A stretch of 43,039 bases of DNA from NCBI GenBank assembly GCA_026196615.1, contig JAPHSW010000012.1, positions 1 to 43,039 of the forward strand, in the 5' to 3' direction. The stretch is from Gammaproteobacteria bacterium (GTDB lineage Bacteria; Pseudomonadota; Gammaproteobacteria; GRL18). Shown one piece after another: positions 41,608-43,039 of the stretch (its first letter is position 1; every line of letters begins with the position of its first letter). Both the position numbers and the translations under genes were made by a program. Under the pieces are notes generated by a model. It searched no databases and had not been told where the DNA came from. It was given only the letters and a program-made list of their open reading frames with translations.

Positions 41608-42282
41608 ATGAAAAAAATTCTTGCCAGCTTACTCGTATCCAGTGCACTTTTGTCGGGATGTGCCAATAATACCATCTCTTCAGAAAAGTATTCTGGTTTC
41701 TTACATGACTATTCGATATTGAAAAAAACACCTGATGACAAAGATAGTCTTGCTTCTGTAACACCAGGTGTTGACTGGTCTAAATATCATAGTGTTTGGA
41801 TTGATGAAGTACAGATAATTACACCTAATGCTGATGCAAAAACCGATGGCAAACTTCTTTTGGCTATTGCAAATAAACTTCAAGATTTAATTAAGCAAGA
41901 AGTAGGTAAAGAGTTTTCAGTTGTTGAACAAGCTGGCGAAGGCACTGTTCGTGTTCAAGCGGCTATTACCAGTGTTTTTACAAGTTATGATGATTTAAAA
42001 GGCTATCAATACATTCCTATTGCTGCCGCGGTGACAGGTGCAGCAAGAGCCTCTGGTGCAGAATCAAAAAGTGTTCGAGTAATGGCTGAGGGAAAACTTC
42101 TAGACTCTGTCGATGGACAACTGCTTGCACAAGTTGTTGATATGAAAGCGGGAGGAAAAAAACAGGATGAAAATTCAGCAATACTATTAGCGGATGTGCA
42201 ACCAATTTTAGAAATGTGGGCAGCACGCCTAGCCGATCGTTTATCAGGTTTAAGAGATAAAGCAAAAGCAAAAGCCCTATAA
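41608..42282 (+). CDS. DUF3313 family lipoprotein
   Basis: A 224-residue lipoprotein. The lipobox LLSGC puts the acylated cysteine at residue 18. The mature part has the DUF3313 pattern SGFLHDYSILK, VTPGVDWSKYHSVWIDEVQIITP, ANKLQDLIKQEV, VRVQAAITSVFTSYDDLKGYQYIPIAAAV and a closing MWAARLADRLSGLRDKAKAKAL. The family is uncharacterised and widespread in proteobacterial envelopes. The residue after the acylated Cys is Ala, so it is expected to go to the outer membrane. GGAG lies 8 bases before the ATG. A strong hairpin follows. Confidence 0.88.
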   Translation: MKKILASLLVSSALLSGCANNTISSEKYSGFLHDYSILKKTPDDKDSLASVTPGVDWSKYHSVWIDEVQIITPNADAKTDGKLLLAIANKLQDLIKQEVGKEFSVVEQAGEGTVRVQAAITSVFTSYDDLKGYQYIPIAAAVTGAARASGAESKSVRVMAEGKLLDSVDGQLLAQVVDMKAGGKKQDENSAILLADVQPILEMWAARLADRLSGLRDKAKAKAL

Positions 42283-42296
42283 AACTTACCTAAATT

Positions 42297-42345
42297 AATC
42301 TTAATTCATAAGTTAAATAAACACTCCAACTTATGGATTAAGGTT
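42297..42345 (+). terminator. Rho-independent terminator after the DUF3313 gene
   Basis: An 18-bp stem (42297-42314 with 42328-42345, two G-U pairs) and a 13-nt loop start 15 bp after the stop codon. It is followed by CATCTTTTTTATG. The length of stem and T run make this one of the clearest intrinsic terminators in the window. Confidence 0.8.
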
Positions 42346-42404
42346 CATCTTTTTTATGGGATATCTATTGTCCCCTTTTCTTAATTTTCCTTCTTGACTA
42401 TATT

Positions 42405-43039
42405 ATGAAATCTTTATTTATAATTTTTACTTTACTTTTTACTATCAATTCTTTTGCATTAGAAAAATCAAAAAATTATGAATACGTTGGCTATCAAGCA
42501 TGCATCGAATGCCATAAAAAAGAAGTTCAGCAATGGCAAACTTCACATCATAAGCAAGCCATGCAACATGCTTCATTAGAAACAGTTCTGGGAAATTTTA
42601 ATCAGGAAAAATTTGAAAATTATGTCTTAGTGACCACATTTTTCAAAAAGGGTGAACAATTTTGGGTGAATACTGATGGTCCGGATGGTAAGCTACATGA
42701 TTATGAAATCAAATATACTTTTGGTGTCTATCCATTGCAACAATATTTAATTGAATTCCCCGGTGGTCGATTACAAGCACTGGATATCGCATGGGATGCA
42801 CGCTCTAAAGATCAAGGTGGACAACGCTGGTATCACCTTCATCCTGATGAAAAAATAGAATCCGATGATATTTTGCATTGGACAGGTCCCAATATGAATT
42901 GGAATTACATGTGTGCATATTGTCATTCCACAAACTTAGAAAAGAATTACAAAAGTGAAACAAGTACTTATAAAACCAGCTGGTCTGAAATTAATGTTTC
43001 TTGCGAAGCTTGCCATGGTCCTGCTCAACAACATTTAGA
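42405..43039 (+). CDS. Multihaem cytochrome c, truncated by the window edge
   Basis: The first 211 codons of an exported cytochrome. A signal peptide (about 1-19, SLFIIFTLLFTINSFA) is followed by three CxxCH haem sites: CIECH (residues 33-37), CAYCH and CEACH. The intervening sequence YTFGVYPLQQYLIEFPGGRLQALDIAWDARSKDQGGQRWYHLHPDE and HWTGPNMNWNYMCAYCHST matches the tetratricopeptide-linked multihaem cytochrome c family, in which TPR repeats usually follow the haem domain. These are periplasmic proteins of unknown electron partners. No ribosome site better than ATTAT is seen. The gene begins 60 bp after the terminator of the DUF3313 gene, so it is probably a separate transcript; the 3' end lies outside. 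Confidence 0.9.
   Translation, partial: MKSLFIIFTLLFTINSFALEKSKNYEYVGYQACIECHKKEVQQWQTSHHKQAMQHASLETVLGNFNQEKFENYVLVTTFFKKGEQFWVNTDGPDGKLHDYEIKYTFGVYPLQQYLIEFPGGRLQALDIAWDARSKDQGGQRWYHLHPDEKIESDDILHWTGPNMNWNYMCAYCHSTNLEKNYKSETSTYKTSWSEINVSCEACHGPAQQHL

Noticed and set aside
1-43039. tRNA or rRNA genes, CRISPR arrays, complete insertion sequences or prophage modules
   Set aside because: None seen on reading both strands; the DUF2591-like gene is isolated and no transposase gene is present.

Overview
The window looks like chromosome from an AT-rich, flagellated, aerobic gammaproteobacterium. Evidence for the group is the DksA and GluQ-RS pair with a nearby SfsA gene (the E. coli neighbourhood), the DUF2058 and PpnN/YgdH families, and close matches to gammaproteobacterial DksA, Hsp20 and Tag sequences. 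Genus cannot be fixed from the sequence alone; a marine or sulfur/methyl-oxidiser type lineage is only a guess. No rRNA, tRNA, CRISPR array, intact insertion sequence or prophage was seen.

Layout. 1-481 holds no convincing gene. 482-9466 is a long minus-strand block: a GAF-PAS-GGDEF-EAL-CZB cyclic-di-GMP protein, an HD-GYP phosphodiesterase, then (in transcription order from the far end) a CbbY-like phosphatase, an aminotransferase, SfsA, one LolC/E-type permease and LolD. 9757-14735 is mainly plus strand: dksA with a recognisable sigma-70 promoter, gluQRS, a hypothetical gene, acs and a NinX/DUF2591-like gene, with a DUF3579 gene facing them. 14801-18930 carries tag, a NIT-HAMP hybrid histidine kinase with two receivers, and a YjfB-type motility protein preceded by a very good FliA (sigma-28) promoter. 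19031-23012 is minus strand: a SulP anion transporter, an M20 amidohydrolase and two small membrane proteins. 23223-31346 mixes small hypothetical genes with hsp20, rubredoxin, a CZB-tailed chemoreceptor, an RluA-type pseudouridine synthase and PpnN. 31367-34013 is the most AT-rich and accessory-looking part: a degenerate receiver-like protein, a small basic ORF with a strong hairpin inside its 3' end, a 59-residue membrane protein, a 35-nt AT palindrome and an FkbM methyltransferase. 34041-40030 is a minus-strand envelope block: MltD-like LysM transglycosylase, DUF2058, a periplasmic solute-binding protein, an OmpA-domain protein, a SYLF/YSC84 protein and a glycine-zipper protein. The window ends with an AraC-type regulator, a DUF3313 lipoprotein and the start of a multihaem cytochrome c.

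How it fits together. The strongest theme is signalling to motility and lifestyle: two cyclic-di-GMP enzymes, a chemoreceptor, a large hybrid kinase and a FliA-dependent motility protein. Two of these proteins (482-3055 and 25740-27494) end in the same CZB zinc-binding sensor, which suggests zinc or reactive chlorine is read into both cyclic-di-GMP and chemotaxis. Most other genes are housekeeping. Where the likely start codon differs from the longest reading frame, the choice is explained in the entry.
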